Source: Dugong dugon (Eukaryota > Chordata > Mammalia > Sirenia > Dugongidae). From it: a stretch of DNA of 64,000 nt. A program made the translations under genes and the position numbers. Within the stretch, counting starts at the first letter, position 1, and every line of letters starts with the position of its first letter. Location: the NCBI GenBank assembly GCA_030035585.1, contig CM057462.1, forward strand, positions 113,331,234 through 113,395,233, given 5' to 3'. A model generated the notes under the pieces. The model had not been told where the DNA came from. It saw only the letters and a list, made by a program, of their open reading frames with translations, and ran no database searches. Below, piece after piece: positions 23,199-34,539 of the stretch.

Positions 23199-23629
23199 AT
23201 AAATGTGATTCCTCACACACTTACTTAATCAGATAACGGAAATTTCTATGCCATACCTTCTGCCAATTTGAAATTCATTCTGAATCTGTTCCTAAACACA
23301 ATATAACATCTGAACTAAGTTTTCCATGTGTATATTTATCAAATAGATGTTTTGTAAAGTGAAAGAAGAAGGTGTCTTAAATATAAATACTGAACTCAAA
23401 TACATGATGTGCAAGTATAGTAGCTTTAGCTGGTTGTTCTGTGTTCTGACTTCGAAGGGCCTTCCTTCCACTCTTGAGAAACTGACTTGACTTGGAATCT
23501 ACAGCAGATCAAATTTTGAGTCTGGGTTTTTAGGATGATTTTATAGGAAAGTTAATTCAGTTTTGACTCTCTTGAACCCTTATTCTAGGAAGAATCTGTA
23601 AAATGTTCAGTTTATTGGCAGCTGAGAAA

Positions 23630-23760
23630 CACATTGACAGTATTTATTGAGCATATTGTATGAGCAAAACACTAGAGGCTATACATAATTGTGAAGAAAA
23701 TAGAGAAGTTAATCCATTTCTTAAGGAAGTTACTATCTAACAGGAAAAAAAAGCATAGTA
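23630..23760 (+). mobile_element. Ancient L1M-type 3' UTR scrap
   Basis: TATTTATTGAGCATATTGTA, AACACTAGAGGCTATACATA and CTTAAGGAAGTTACTATCTA follow the module order seen at 17180. Confidence 0.45.
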
Positions 23761-24334
23761 TGTATTGATCTAGATGTCTTACACTTATATAACCATATAC
23801 AGAAGTGACTATAACCACAGAATCAAAATAATAAGAAATCATGAAGCCTGGAAATTTAAAGGATAGAAGAAGAGGACTATAGAAAACGCCCATAGCAAGG
23901 TTTTAAATGTTGTTCATTGCTTGCTTGGTTAAGCCTGGCTTACTGGCTCAGTGGATTTAAAATTGAAAGAACCTCATCATAGAGCATGAAATACGTTGAC
24001 AGCTTCCTTATTTTATAACCTGGCTTTTGAGAGACATCCTCCTAGACTTGTTCCCTCAAATTAGGAATATAATTACTTAAGATTTCTAAGTAAAATGCAA
24101 AACTATTGTTCATGAAGTTCTGGATACTTCTTGGTCATTATGTCCTAAGCTGTTCATAGTGTTATTCAGCTGTAAGAGGGCAAAACAATTGTTTTAAGAA
24201 TTATTGGATCCCCACCAAAACCTTGTCCTCTGCAACAACCATTACCACATATTCTCACTCATAGACACACAATCTTACTTACTCGCATCCCTCAGCCTTA
24301 TTTATTTAAATTCTCAGAGTTCTTTTTAACCTTT

Positions 24335-24384
24335 CCTGTATAGGATTGCTATGAGTTGGAATTTACTTGAAGGCAATGGGTTAT
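24335..24384 (+). mobile_element. AfroSINE 3'-end scrap
   Basis: CCTGTATAGGATTGCTATGA then TTGGAATTTACTTGAAGGCA and ATGGGTTA. Only the shared 3' part remains. Confidence 0.65.
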
Positions 24385-25491
24385 AGTCCAATTATCTAAT
24401 TTCCATATTCATTACTGAGTAAGGAGTCTAATCACATTAGATGTTATACAATCCTCTTGAGCATGGAAAAAAGTAACTTTTTAGTGTCATGATGCCTACT
24501 TAAACTTGAAAACACTGTGGGAGACATTTATTCAATACGCATCCACTCATTTGGCTGGAGAAAGGAGGAGACTGAGGCTATACCTGGAGGCAAAATTGCA
24601 TGTTCATCACTTTTCCAAATTTGAATATACAGATGCATTTCTCAGTGTTAAATTGCTCAGTGAAGACTTTCCCAAGAATCCCGTGGAGTCTAAATGATAA
24701 AAAGGGAATTTAAGAGGCTCTTTAAGTTTGTAAGCTGGTCCTTCACTTTTGCCCAAACACAGTTATACTCAGAACATGCTCTCTTGCAGCAAAGCAGAGA
24801 TGCAGCGGAAATGTGGTGAATGCTGCGCAACAGCATGTCCCTACTTTGTAAAATTTAACACATGTATAAAAGCCACTTTCGTGCCAGAAACATCCTCCAA
24901 TAAAATAACTTCTGTTTGTAACTCCTTAGTAGGACTTGAGGTAAATTTAGGTATTTTAAGAAAAATTAAATATAATAGAATATGGTTTCAATATTAATAA
25001 AAACCACATTTAATTTTAACTTTGTGATGTTTGTTGCATTTATTCAAGGTTAATATTGTTTCATAGAACATTTACTTCACATTCACCTATATACTTATTA
25101 GGTCACCATGTAAAATATATTTCTTCCTCTGACTAGATGTATTTAAATGTGAAAAACCTTATTAGGATGAGACATTATGTTTTTAGAATTTTCTTATTAA
25201 AAAAAAATGTATATATGTTGCCTAAGACCTGGGCCAAAAGAACGAGTAAGCGGCATTTCCTAGGGAGAGAATGTTTAGGCAAGGAGCCGTAACAAAGAGA
25301 GAGCTGGCAAGATTAATAATGCCAAGCACCATCTACATGACAGTATTTTTTCTGGGCCAACCATGGAATGATTATATGTAGTAGCTGCTCAATAAATCTT
25401 TCTTGAATAATTTAATGGCTTTAACCCCAGAAGACTATATCTCCAGCATTACTCCAAATAAAGCACAAAATTAAACCTAAGGGACCACTTC
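24385..25491. other. Unique DNA with a doubtful open frame
   Basis: The 82-codon frame 24749-24997 (plus) has an unusual cysteine-rich start (KCGECCATACPY). A possible acceptor (CTCTCTTGCAG, 24779-24789) precedes it, and a weak donor GAG|GTAAAT falls near 24942. I cannot assign a family, and the evidence is too thin to call an exon. Confidence 0.2.
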
Positions 25492-25697
25492 AAAACCAAG
25501 CCAAACCCATTGCCAGCAAGTCAATCCCAACTCATGGCAACACCATGTGTTGCAGAGTAGAACTGCCCCATGGGGTGTTCTTGTCTGTGGTGTTTAAGAA
25601 AGCAGATCGCCAGGTCCTTCTGTGGCACCACTGGGTGTGTTCGAACTGCCACCCTTTAGGTTAGTGGGTAAGTGCAAAACATTTGCGACACCCAGAG
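25492..25697 (-). mobile_element. AfroSINE, long form
   Basis: AACCCATTGCCAGCAAGTCA, GCAGAGTAGAACTGCCCCAT, AGAAAGCAGATCGCCAGGTC and CACTGGGTGTGTTCGAACTG. The middle segment is retained. Confidence 0.88.
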
Positions 25698-26439
25698 ACA
25701 GAACAGATTAAACCTAATAACAAGATTTGTAAGAAAAATCGCCCTGGACATTTACTACATCTCTAGTCTCTACCAATTCTCACGTATGATAGGAAACATT
25801 CACCAATGAAGAATGATTTCCAACATTTCACTTGAGAAAACAAGTCCAAACAATTCTAAGTGACTTTCTAAAAAATCAGTCAATAAGTGTATTTTAACCC
25901 TATAACTAATGAAATATAGCAAATTGAAATGGAAATAATAAAGCAAATATGGTATTTCAAGTGTTCTCAATTTTTAAGAGGATTTGAATAAGTTACAGAT
26001 CAAACCATAATCCCAATTTAAAGTATCTCATTGACTTATTTCTGTGTTTTACATTATAATCTCAAGTTAAAAATCTTATTACGTTTATAATAGACATTGG
26101 ATCATTGAAGAGAAATTAGCACTTAATTATTTATAAGTTAAATTTATCTAGTTTACATAAAATTACTCAAATACTTGAGAAGGTATATTTGTTATTCAGA
26201 CACTGAAGAAAAACAAATCCAAACACAATTTTTACAGTAAGAAAATGTGATGAACTGAGCTTCAAAAGATCCTTTAAAAAAATTATTTAAACTAGCTAGT
26301 TTTGTAAATTTTAACCTGAATTTAAAAGCTTAAGAAATAGCTAGAATTTATTCTTACCTTCAATAAATGTTAGTTTTAAAAGCTAAAGGAAAAAAAAAAT
26401 AGTCCCTCAATAGTCTTACCTCAAGTGTAATCAAAAACT
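25698..26439. other. Very AT-rich unique DNA
   Basis: No repeat or coding signal recognised. Confidence 0.35.
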
Positions 26440-26745
26440 CACGTTGACATCCATTTTCTAATTTCGTCTCTTCTTTCAATGCCCACTCCAAATCCCATTA
26501 CTTTCATGAAGTCCCAACTGTTATTACTATCATCAAGGATAACCCCATCTGAATTATCACAACCTTTACTGTCTAGTTTGCCCTATATGATCGTTGACAT
26601 CTGCTACTTTATATGTTCATAAGTCATTTTCTATATCTGACCTACGTACTTAAATAACAAATGCCTACAAAAGACAGGGAATATGTATTAGAACTCCGTG
26701 CACCTTCATCATCAATGCCTGACCCTAACATATAGGGAACTCAGA
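26440..26745 (+). mobile_element. L2 LINE 3' region
   Basis: Pattern of an L2 3' end: CCCACTCCAAATCCCATTAC, TGAAGTCCCAACTG, then CAAAAGACAGGGAATATGTA and CATCAATGCCTGACCCTAAC. Moderately diverged. Confidence 0.5.
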
Positions 26746-26999
26746 AAGTGGCAATGTTCAAATCAACAGCCCAAATTCACCTGGAGCTAGAAGAGGCTTG
26801 AAGAGTGAAGGGAAAAGCTTTTATTCATCCGGAATTTAAATTCTCTTTCTAATTCCTATAAAGGATTTAGGAAATCAAGGCAAAATGAAATAAAACGCAA
26901 CTTGGAAAATTCTTCATTTTCCCCTCAGGCCAACAGTCTTCGCTATCTGTCCCAATTGTGTTTCTTGAGTCTTTTCTCTTTAATCAATCAATATGTATA

Positions 27000-27340
27000 T
27001 CAATCAATGTACAAAATTGCCATAGTTGTGGGTACAATAAAAATTTAAATACATAGATTCTGGTCTCAAGAAATCTATGTCTTGATTAATTGACCTAGTT
27101 GGGGAGAAAAGACATTTTAATAAAACTATAAATAACAATGCAATAGAGAATCTGATAAAATGCCAAGCATGTGATAAGACTAGCTCTGTAGGCGTTCATC
27201 AGTGGGGGCTGGGGATGGGAAACACTACATGGTTTGGGCCTTGAAGCGCTGATAATAATCACAGGGGTTGAGTCATAAGGACAGAGAAATTCCAGACCAG
27301 AAAAATAGAATGAACAAAAGCACTGATGTAGGGATCTGTT
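27000..27340 (+). mobile_element. Ancient L1M-type relic
   Basis: GGTACAATAAAAATT, CTGGTCTCAAGAAATCTATG, CCAGACCAG and AACAAAAGCACTGATGTAGG resemble the same old module set. Weak. Confidence 0.35.
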
Positions 27341-27847
27341 AGATGTGTTCAGAGAGTAATGATGTATCTGTCTGACTACTGCATAGGATCTGTAGAATAA
27401 GAATACAAAAAATACAGGAAAGTAAGTGGCGAAGATGCTAGGTATTACATCAAAATTCCAGCACCCTTCTCAAAGAATCTATTCCACCTCAGCTTTTACT
27501 AAAGGAATAAACGTAGCCCACCATGTTTGCATTAGGTGACCTAAACCTGCCTTTTCCCTTTCACTCTCGCTCCCTCAGCTGAATGAATCAAAGTCAGATA
27601 TCTGTCACAGCCTAGATGAATCAGGTTATCTGTTCCAGAACTTTGGAATAGGAACATTGTGAAACTAAAACGGTTAGCCCTGGGCAGCAGAACAGCAATG
27701 TCATGGGACCAGAGTCATTGTCACAGCAAACCAAAGGCACACACGCAAGCAGAAGTCATGGGGATGCAGAAGGAAGGGTCCTGCAGAGGGAACCTGAATA
27801 AAAGGGGAAATGGAGCCGAACATACAAAGAAATACATGGTAAAATAT

Positions 27848-28078
27848 TTAATACTGTGGGCTCTAGGACTAGACCACCAGGAGTCAATCTCAGGAGTTCT
27901 TCCTCTAACAAGCACTTTGATATTGGGACACTTACTAAACCTCTCTGCAAAGTAGAAAATGAAACAGGAACAGTAAACCCTACCTTTGGGTTGTTGTGAG
28001 AATTAAATGAGATGATAGAAGAAAATTTTTAGAACAGTTCCAGGCACATGGTAAGTAATGCTAGCTATTATTAAACCA
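27848..28078 (+). mobile_element. MIR SINE, nearly full length
   Basis: GTGGGCTCTAGGACTAGACC start, TACTAAACCTCTCTGCAAAG core, CTACCTTTGGGTTGTTGTGA, GAATTAAATGAGATGATAGA and CCAGGCACATGGTAAGTAAT end. Explains much of the 98-codon frame at 27659-27955. Confidence 0.85.
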
Positions 28079-28138
28079 TTGCTTATAGCCCAGCTAGACT
28101 GGAATGGTTTAATATCCTTGAAATTAATTGTGGGTTCT

Positions 28139-28312
28139 TACAACCAAAAGGTCTGCAGTTCAAACCCACCAGCTGCTCCACAGGGGAAAGATGTGGCAGT
28201 CTGCTTCCATAAAGTTTTACAGCCTTGGAAACCCTGTGGGGCAGTTCTGACCCTTTGAGTCAGAATCAACTCAATGGCAGTGGGTTTAGCTTGTTGGTTT
28301 TTTTTTTTTTTT
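28139..28312 (+). mobile_element. AfroSINE, long form, 5'-truncated
   Basis: Starts within the anticodon-arm-like part (CAACCAAAAGGTCTGCAGTT), keeps GGGAAAGATGTGGCAGTCTG and ends with GGCAGTGGGTTTAGC and a poly(T) tail. Confidence 0.88.
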
Positions 28313-29349
28313 GTATACCCTTAAAATTAATTTAACAATCCAAATACGTATTTGTTCATTTATTTGTTGAACAGCTTGAGCAATTTTCTGTTCTTTCCCA
28401 CCAAATATTTCCTGACCTGAATGACCTGAAAAATAAACTTAGATCAGACAAGAAAAACTTTGAATACAGGCTAAGAAACTTGAACTCAGACCACAGAAAT
28501 TTCTTCTTCTAGACCATCTTTCCTTCATCAACCTATTTCCCAGAATTCACACATGTACCCAATCTCTCACTGGCCCAAAATTTTCAATTTGGTAAATGTA
28601 GTGAAACGGAATAAACTTCATTTAAAAAAATTATAGCAAGTATTTTAATGTTTTTGCTCTTTCTGAGCGCATATTGGATTTGGTAACTTTGTTAAGCATT
28701 ACCTTATCAAGATGCTATATAATAGAGAGATTTAAAATAGTGTCACATTCAGTCACTTTATGTAATTGTTGCAAAACCCTCAATGTTTAAGAAATCCCAT
28801 GTAACTTTTCATTTGTAACCAAAGTTCTTGAGTTTCTCCTCAAGCTTTTAGACGTTTCTGAAGCTCAGGGGTCTGTGAGTTCTTCAGTGATCTATAGCAA
28901 TGTATTATACTTCAGATGCACAATTCATTTTCCAGGTAGACTCCTAAATGGGACCTGGAGTGCATTTTACCATTTTACCATGCTACTTAAAACTGTTTTA
29001 TGTTTTAATAAATTAGTTATGTTCATTAACTGTAAAGAGACATTCCACTTCAAGTAGGTATTTTTGCAGTTAATTTTTGAGAGAACTTTTCAAGACTAAA
29101 TTGGTTTTCGATATCCATCTTAGATTTTCATGTGATTGATATTCAGGGAAGTAAACAGTGACCCTTATATAACCATCTGTAACAGCTTGTGGGTAAAACC
29201 CAAAATCTAAAAAGTTGATTATTCTTGATAAATGAAAAAATATAAAGTACCCATATTTCTGGTATTATAGCTACATCTAAATATGATAATCCTAATTAGA
29301 GTGTTTTCTGATACATTTGTAAATTCAAGAACAAATTTTTTAGCAAGGC
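28313..29349. other. Unique AT-rich DNA
   Basis: No repeat or gene recognised. Confidence 0.35.
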
Positions 29350-29552
29350 TGTTGACATTATTGTTTCCCACGAGTCTTTTCCGACTCATGGTGACCCCAT
29401 GTGTGCAGAGCAGAACTGTGCTCCATAGGATTTTCAAGGCTGTGACCTTTCAGAAGCAGACATACCTGTCTCCTGAGGGCTTCTGGGTGAGTTCAAACTG
29501 CCAAGCTTTCCACTAGTAGTGGAGTGCTTAATGGTTTGCACCACCTAGGCAC
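29350..29552 (-). mobile_element. AfroSINE, long form
   Basis: TTGTTTCCCACGAGTCTTTT, GACTCATGGTGACCCCATGT, CAGAAGCAGACATACCTGTC and TTTGCACCACCTAGGCAC. Diverged, old subtype. Confidence 0.82.
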
Positions 29553-29583
29553 TTGCTATTTATTCCATAGTACTACTAGTAAT

Positions 29584-29924
29584 GGAGCCCTGGTGGCACA
29601 GTAGGAGCACTGGTGGCACAGTGGTTAAGAGTTTGGCTGCTAACCAAAAGGTTGGCAGTTCAAATCCACCAGACGCTCCTCAGAAACCTGATGGGACATT
29701 TCTACTATGTCCTATAGGGTGGCTATGAGTCAGAATTGACTCGATAGCAATGAGTTTGGTTTGGTTTTGGTTTTAGTGGCACAGTGGTTAAGAGCTATGA
29801 CTGCTAACCAAAAGGTCAGCAGTTCGAATCCACCAGCCACTCCTTGGAAACCTGAGGGGGCAGTTCTACTCTGTCCTATAGGGTCACTATGAATTGGAAT
29901 TGACTTAATGGCAACAGATTTTTT
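29584..29924 (+). mobile_element. Tandem AfroSINE dimer (short form) with a duplicated head
   Basis: A ~22-bp head (GGAGCCCTGGTGGCACAGTA) is followed immediately by a second head and a full short-form SINE to about 29774. A second short-form copy, lacking its first bases, follows without spacer and ends in the T run at about 29924. Both lie in the same orientation. TACTACTAGTAAT (29571-29583) and TACTATTAATAAT (29925-29937), 11 of 13 identical, flank the whole unit. No duplication is visible at the inner joint, which suggests one insertion of a dimeric transcript. Confidence 0.88.
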
Positions 29925-30296
29925 TACTATTAATAATATAGAGAATTTTTGTTTCAAAACAATGAATAAGATCAGTCGAACTGTATTTCATTCTACTTTC
30001 TGTTTCTATTTCCAAAACAAACAATAAGTGAGTATATTAATACCACTTTCATACTTCTAATTTGGAATTAATTTACAGAAAACTTGCAAATATAGTACAG
30101 GGCATCCCTGTATACCCTTCACTAAGTTTAACAGCTTACATTACCATGGTACCTTTTTCAAAACTAACAAATTAACAGTGGTACAATAATATTAACTAAG
30201 TTATAGATTTTATTTAGATTTTACAAGATTTTCCATGAATGTGCTTTTTCCTGTTCATGGATCCAGTCCAGGATGTAATCAAGTTTCCTTTCTGTT

Positions 30297-30592
30297 GTTA
30301 GCTCTAGTCAAACTGGTCCCTGATTCATGGCAGCCCCATACGTGATGGAACAAAACTAAGACTGTTGTGATCCATAGGGTTTTTATTGGCTGATTTTCAG
30401 AAGTCAATCACCAGGCCTTTCTTCCTAGTCTGTCATATTCTGGAAGCTCTGCTGAAACATGTTCAGCGTCATAGCAACACCCAAGCCACCACTGAGTGAT
30501 GGGTGGTGGCTGCACATGAGATGCATTGGAATTGAACCTGGGTATTTATCCCACATGGAAGGCAAGAATTGTAGGACTGAACAACTAATGCC
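30297..30592 (-). mobile_element. Composite SINE: tRNA-Gly-like head, RTE 5' piece, RTE 3' piece
   Basis: On the minus strand, 30591-30522 resembles tRNA-Gly: start GCATTAGTTGTTCAG, an anticodon-arm-like TTGCCTTCCATGTGGG, and B box GGTTCAATTCC at 30528-30538. Next comes 30520-30425, with TCTGGAAGCTCTGCTGAA and CATAGCAACACCCAAGCC in plus reading, like the RTE 5' region at 13812-13937. The rest (30424-30297) is the SINE/RTE 3' half. It differs from the other AfroSINEs in this window. Confidence 0.7.
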
Positions 30593-31320
30593 TCATCATG
30601 TTTCCTTAGGTACCCCCAATCTAGGGATGGACTACCCAATAAGCAAGGTAAGCACATGCTTAGGACATCAACAAAACCGGAGCACCAGTTGTCCAAAGCA
30701 AAGACCCATAGATGCCAAACAGACAGGACACAAGGAAAATCAAGCACCACAGTGGAAGGGAACTGTCAGGGCACTAAATGAAACTAATACCAGCTCCAGT
30801 GGGTGAGAATGTGCCGGCCAGAAATAAAGTTCACACAGGGTCATGAGATCTCCCACCTGCAAGGCTGCTGAAGTTATGAAGCCACTTCAACACCTTTATT
30901 GACATCTGTCCCCTATGATCCCATTAGGGTAATTGAAACTCCTTATCTCTTCAGGTCTCTTGGGAATACACTATTTCTTTCTAATAAACAAGAGGGAGAG
31001 GTGGGTTGTCAAGTCTGACTCTTGCCACATTCACCCAATATGCAAGTGGATGCAACATGAGCTATCACAGGGCGAGGACGGATTATATTAACAGATAACG
31101 GCTCTGTGACCCATTTTGAGAACAGTCTTGTATGTCTATGTCTGCTGATCCAGCAGCTCCAGCCAGGAGGGCCAGCAGTGCTCTTTGCCATAATACAAAC
31201 ACAAGGGTATGCTCTTGCAAATGTCCTGGTGAACAACCAATGGGAACTCCAGTCCCAGATGACGTACAAAAATGAAGGAACTCGAATAAGTCAATCATTG
31301 CTATGAATTCCACCAAATTA
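30593..31320. other. Unidentified stretch with overlapping open frames
   Basis: Base composition is visibly less AT-rich than the flanks. Frames overlap on both strands (30459-30806 plus, 31009-31269 minus, 31083-31316 minus, 31106-31306 plus). The plus frame read from about 31084 begins ILTDNGSVTHFE, superficially like an integrase core, but no further integrase motifs follow. CTAATAAAC occurs at 30981-30989. It could be a decayed LTR-element interior or simply unique DNA. Confidence 0.25.
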
Positions 31321-33210
31321 CGTTTTACTGTCTAGCGTTTATATACAGAGTTATGTCCTAAGTTTTGTAAACAGTATTTATAATTTTAAAATATGGTTGA
31401 CATTCAAGCAGATGCAATCTGGCATACGTTTAATACAATATAATAGCATACATGGGTAATAATTCAATATAATACTAACATAACAAACATTCAAAAAGTA
31501 CTGGAAATATTAATATTTATCTAACATGGAAAGTTTCAATTTATGTTTCAAGTGAGTTTTGTTTTTTCTTGTCTGTTGCACAGGACATAGTGCTTCATAT
31601 TATTCTATATATGCTACCAAACGAGGTATTAGGCACATTAATGCAAAATTCAGTATTTATTTATCGTGTAAAATGTTTCTGTTTTGCAACAATCTGTGCC
31701 TTTCTAAATCTGTCTTCCGAGAAAGTAACAAAAGGTGTTTATCAGAACATTACATTTATATTTTATCAGAATATTTACATATCTCTGTGTAAGGAAATTG
31801 AACAATCCCTGTAGGAAATAAATGAATATTTAGATGTTAAAATTACATAAATTTTATTTGCCATTTCCCTTCAGACTGACTTTCTTTTAAGAAGTTGATT
31901 GATATTGTTATGACACAAAACAACCTTGTAGAAAATGTGGTATATAGTATATGGTACCCTACATCACCAAAAACTTTTATAATCCAGTTCACCTCATTCC
32001 CCTAAAATGTCATACACCGCTTTTACATTCAATCACTTATAGTCACATTTAAAAAGTTAACAACACGGATAGCTAACACACACGTGTATATACACACACA
32101 TATATTTATTTATTAATGTAACTCACATATCTCATTTGAATGCACCACAGATTATCACTGTTTAAGGCCCTCACACACCTTAATCCATCCCTGCCCCAAT
32201 CTATGACAGTTTCTGAGTCTTTCCTTGTTTTCACGACTTTGACATTTTTGAAGAGTACTGGCCAGGCATTTTGTAGACTGTCGCTAAATTTGGGCTTGTC
32301 TGATGTTTCCTCACATTTAACTGGGCTAACGGATTCTGAGAAGAACATTACAGAGGTCAAGTGCCCTTTTCATCACAACATATCATGACATACTTGATAA
32401 CAATACTACTGACTCCTGGTGATGTTAACCTTTATCACTTGGATAAGGTGATATGTGCTGGGTTTCTCCACTATTTTTTTTTTTCTTTTCATACTCTATT
32501 CTTTGGAAGCAAGTCACTAAGTCCAGCCCATACTCAAGGGAAAGAGAATTAAGCTCAATCTCCTGGGGGAAGGAATAGCAAACATTTCTAATAAATAATA
32601 CATATTTTGGAAGAGATACTTGAGACTATTCAAGTATCCTCTTTCTCCTTAAAGACTTGTCCACCAATTTTAGCATTCATCTTGCCCGCTGCAGTTACGA
32701 CTGTGGTGTTCAAATTGTGATTTTTCCATTTTCCTCATTCCTTACACATTTACTACTTGGAATTCTGTGAAGAAGATGGGTCTCCTCTCTACCATTTATT
32801 GATTAATAATTCCTTTATATCAGTATAGAATCACAGTATTTAATTTAATTCTTGAGTTATAATCCAATGCTATCATTATTCATTTTATTGCTTAAAGCAT
32901 TCTAGCTTTGGCTGTTGGGAACTCTTTTAGATTGGTTCTAATGTTCTTTTGGCATGTCCGTGATTTTTTTTTTAAAGCATTTCCTTACTTTCTGGCACTG
33001 CAAGATGCTCCAGGATCATCGTGTGTATTTCCTACCCCAGCGCTAAAATCAGCCATTGCTCCAAGATACTTTGTCTCCTTTTATTGGAAAACGGCATTTA
33101 GAAACCAAAATCTGGGCACTAGGTGTGCTTATTGCTACTGGATGTCACCGCTTCTAGGGCATCTCAGCAAATAGTGCCAGGAAATACATGTATGTATGCT
33201 GATCATGCGT
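31321..33210. other. Unique AT-rich DNA with a small (CA)n
   Basis: An ACACACGTGTATATACACACACA simple stretch lies at about 32076-32115. No gene or named repeat seen. Confidence 0.4.
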
Positions 33211-33380
33211 CCAAAAAAAAAAAAAACCCCATTGCCATCAAGTCAGTTCCGACTCATAACGACCCTATAGAACAGAGTAGAACTGCCCCATAGAGTTTCC
33301 AAGGAGCACCTGATAGAGTTGAACTGCCAACCTTTTGGTTAGCAGCCAAACATTTAACCACTGCCCCACCAGGGTTTCCA
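33211..33380 (-). mobile_element. AfroSINE, short form, with target duplications
   Basis: Minus-strand copy with a poly(A)-appearing tail at 33213-33226, CCCATTGCCATCAAGTCAGT and ACCTTTTGGTTAGCAGCC. ATCATGCGT (33202-33210) and ATCATGCAT (33381-33389) match in 8 of 9 bases and are the likely target duplication. Confidence 0.92.
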
Positions 33381-33602
33381 ATCATGCATACATATACATT
33401 ATTATTTCTGTATATAACTGTCTGTATTTGTTTAAAATAAATATATTAGAACAGTCAGGTATCTTTGACTCTAATCCATAAAAATAACATGCATTCAAAT
33501 CTCTCCCCTACTTTGCTTTTTTATAACTTCTTTCTGTAACAGTAAGAAACCTGACTACAGTTACAATTGATTTACTTATTTGTTCAACTCTGGTATACAT
33601 GT

Positions 33603-33791
33603 GGAGTCCCTGGGTGGTACAAATGGTTAATGAGCTCAGCTGCTAACTGAAAGGTTAGAGGTTCAAGTTTGCCCAGAGGCACCTAGGTAGAAAGGTCTGG
33701 TGATCTACTTCCAAAAAATCAGCCATCAAAAACTCTGTGGAGCATAGTTCTATTCTGACAAACATGTGGTTGCCATTGACTCATTGACTTG
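33603..33791 (+). mobile_element. AfroSINE, old long form
   Basis: GGAGTCCCTGGGTGGTACAA head, GCTCAGCTGCTAACTGAAAG, GGTCTGGTGATCTACTTCC middle and a diverged 3' end. Confidence 0.82.
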
Positions 33792-34079
33792 TTTCCAGCT
33801 GTTTTTTTTAATATATGTATAAAGTAGTTCCAGATTTACTAACCCATAGCCCTGTGAAAAACAAAATTTTAAATGCAAATTTTAAGTCAGCACAGATTTC
33901 ACTCAAATATCTATACATTTAGACTCAGAGTTGTTTTTTTTTTTTTCCCAACACACTTGGGGTTATCAAAAAGATTCAAGCAAGTTCACATTTCTTTAAT
34001 GTCTGAAATATTATATTACATTGAACTTATTTGAAAATCATAAATATTACATGTTAACTAGAGAATTATATTAACTATA

Positions 34080-34190
34080 CATTCATTCCACAAGCAATTT
34101 ATTGAGTACCTATTAAGTCATGAGAGAAGTAGCGACAGTAGGACTTACAAGGCCCTATCCTTTATGAAGTTTCTATTTAGAGAATAATAT
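34080..34190 (+). mobile_element. Ancient L1M-type 3' UTR scrap
   Basis: CAATTTATTGAGTACCTATT, CCCTATCCTTTATGAAG and TTTCTATTTAGAGAATAA follow the recurring module order. Short. Confidence 0.4.
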
Positions 34191-34539
34191 GCATTATTTG
34201 TGTTATTTTAACTGCCTGCAATTTATTGATTTCTGTTGTATGTTTTATCCCAAACATACCCTCAAAATTCTTCTTGCCCTCATAATAGTTGTGTTCTAAG
34301 GGAGGCAATATAGAGACGCCATAAAAGTTTTGCGTCTGTCACATAAACATATAGCATATCAATTCATAACCCAATATTGTATAAGTTTAGTTTTTATTTT
34401 TAACTGCTTCTTGTACCAGTTTTATTTTTCATTTTTCTTATTAAGTTGACCATTAGTCAAATCAAAAGTATTGAAATGTTTATTAGAGTAAGTGTTTAAT
34501 GCTATTTGGGCTTTGAAAAATGAATCCAAACAGTTACAG

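Noticed and set aside
24749..24997. A cysteine-containing 82-codon frame as a small secreted protein or exon
   Set aside because: No signal peptide, weak donor and no identifiable family; composition drifts to AT-rich Lys/Asn/Tyr codons at the end.
30522..30591. A functional tRNA-Gly gene
   Set aside because: Several stem pairings appear lost and the sequence continues directly into SINE/RTE sequence, so it is a tRNA-derived SINE head rather than a tRNA gene.
31084..31130. An integrase-like LTDNGS string
   Set aside because: Only one short motif matches; no DDE spacing or other integrase landmarks follow, so it cannot be called a retroviral integrase.
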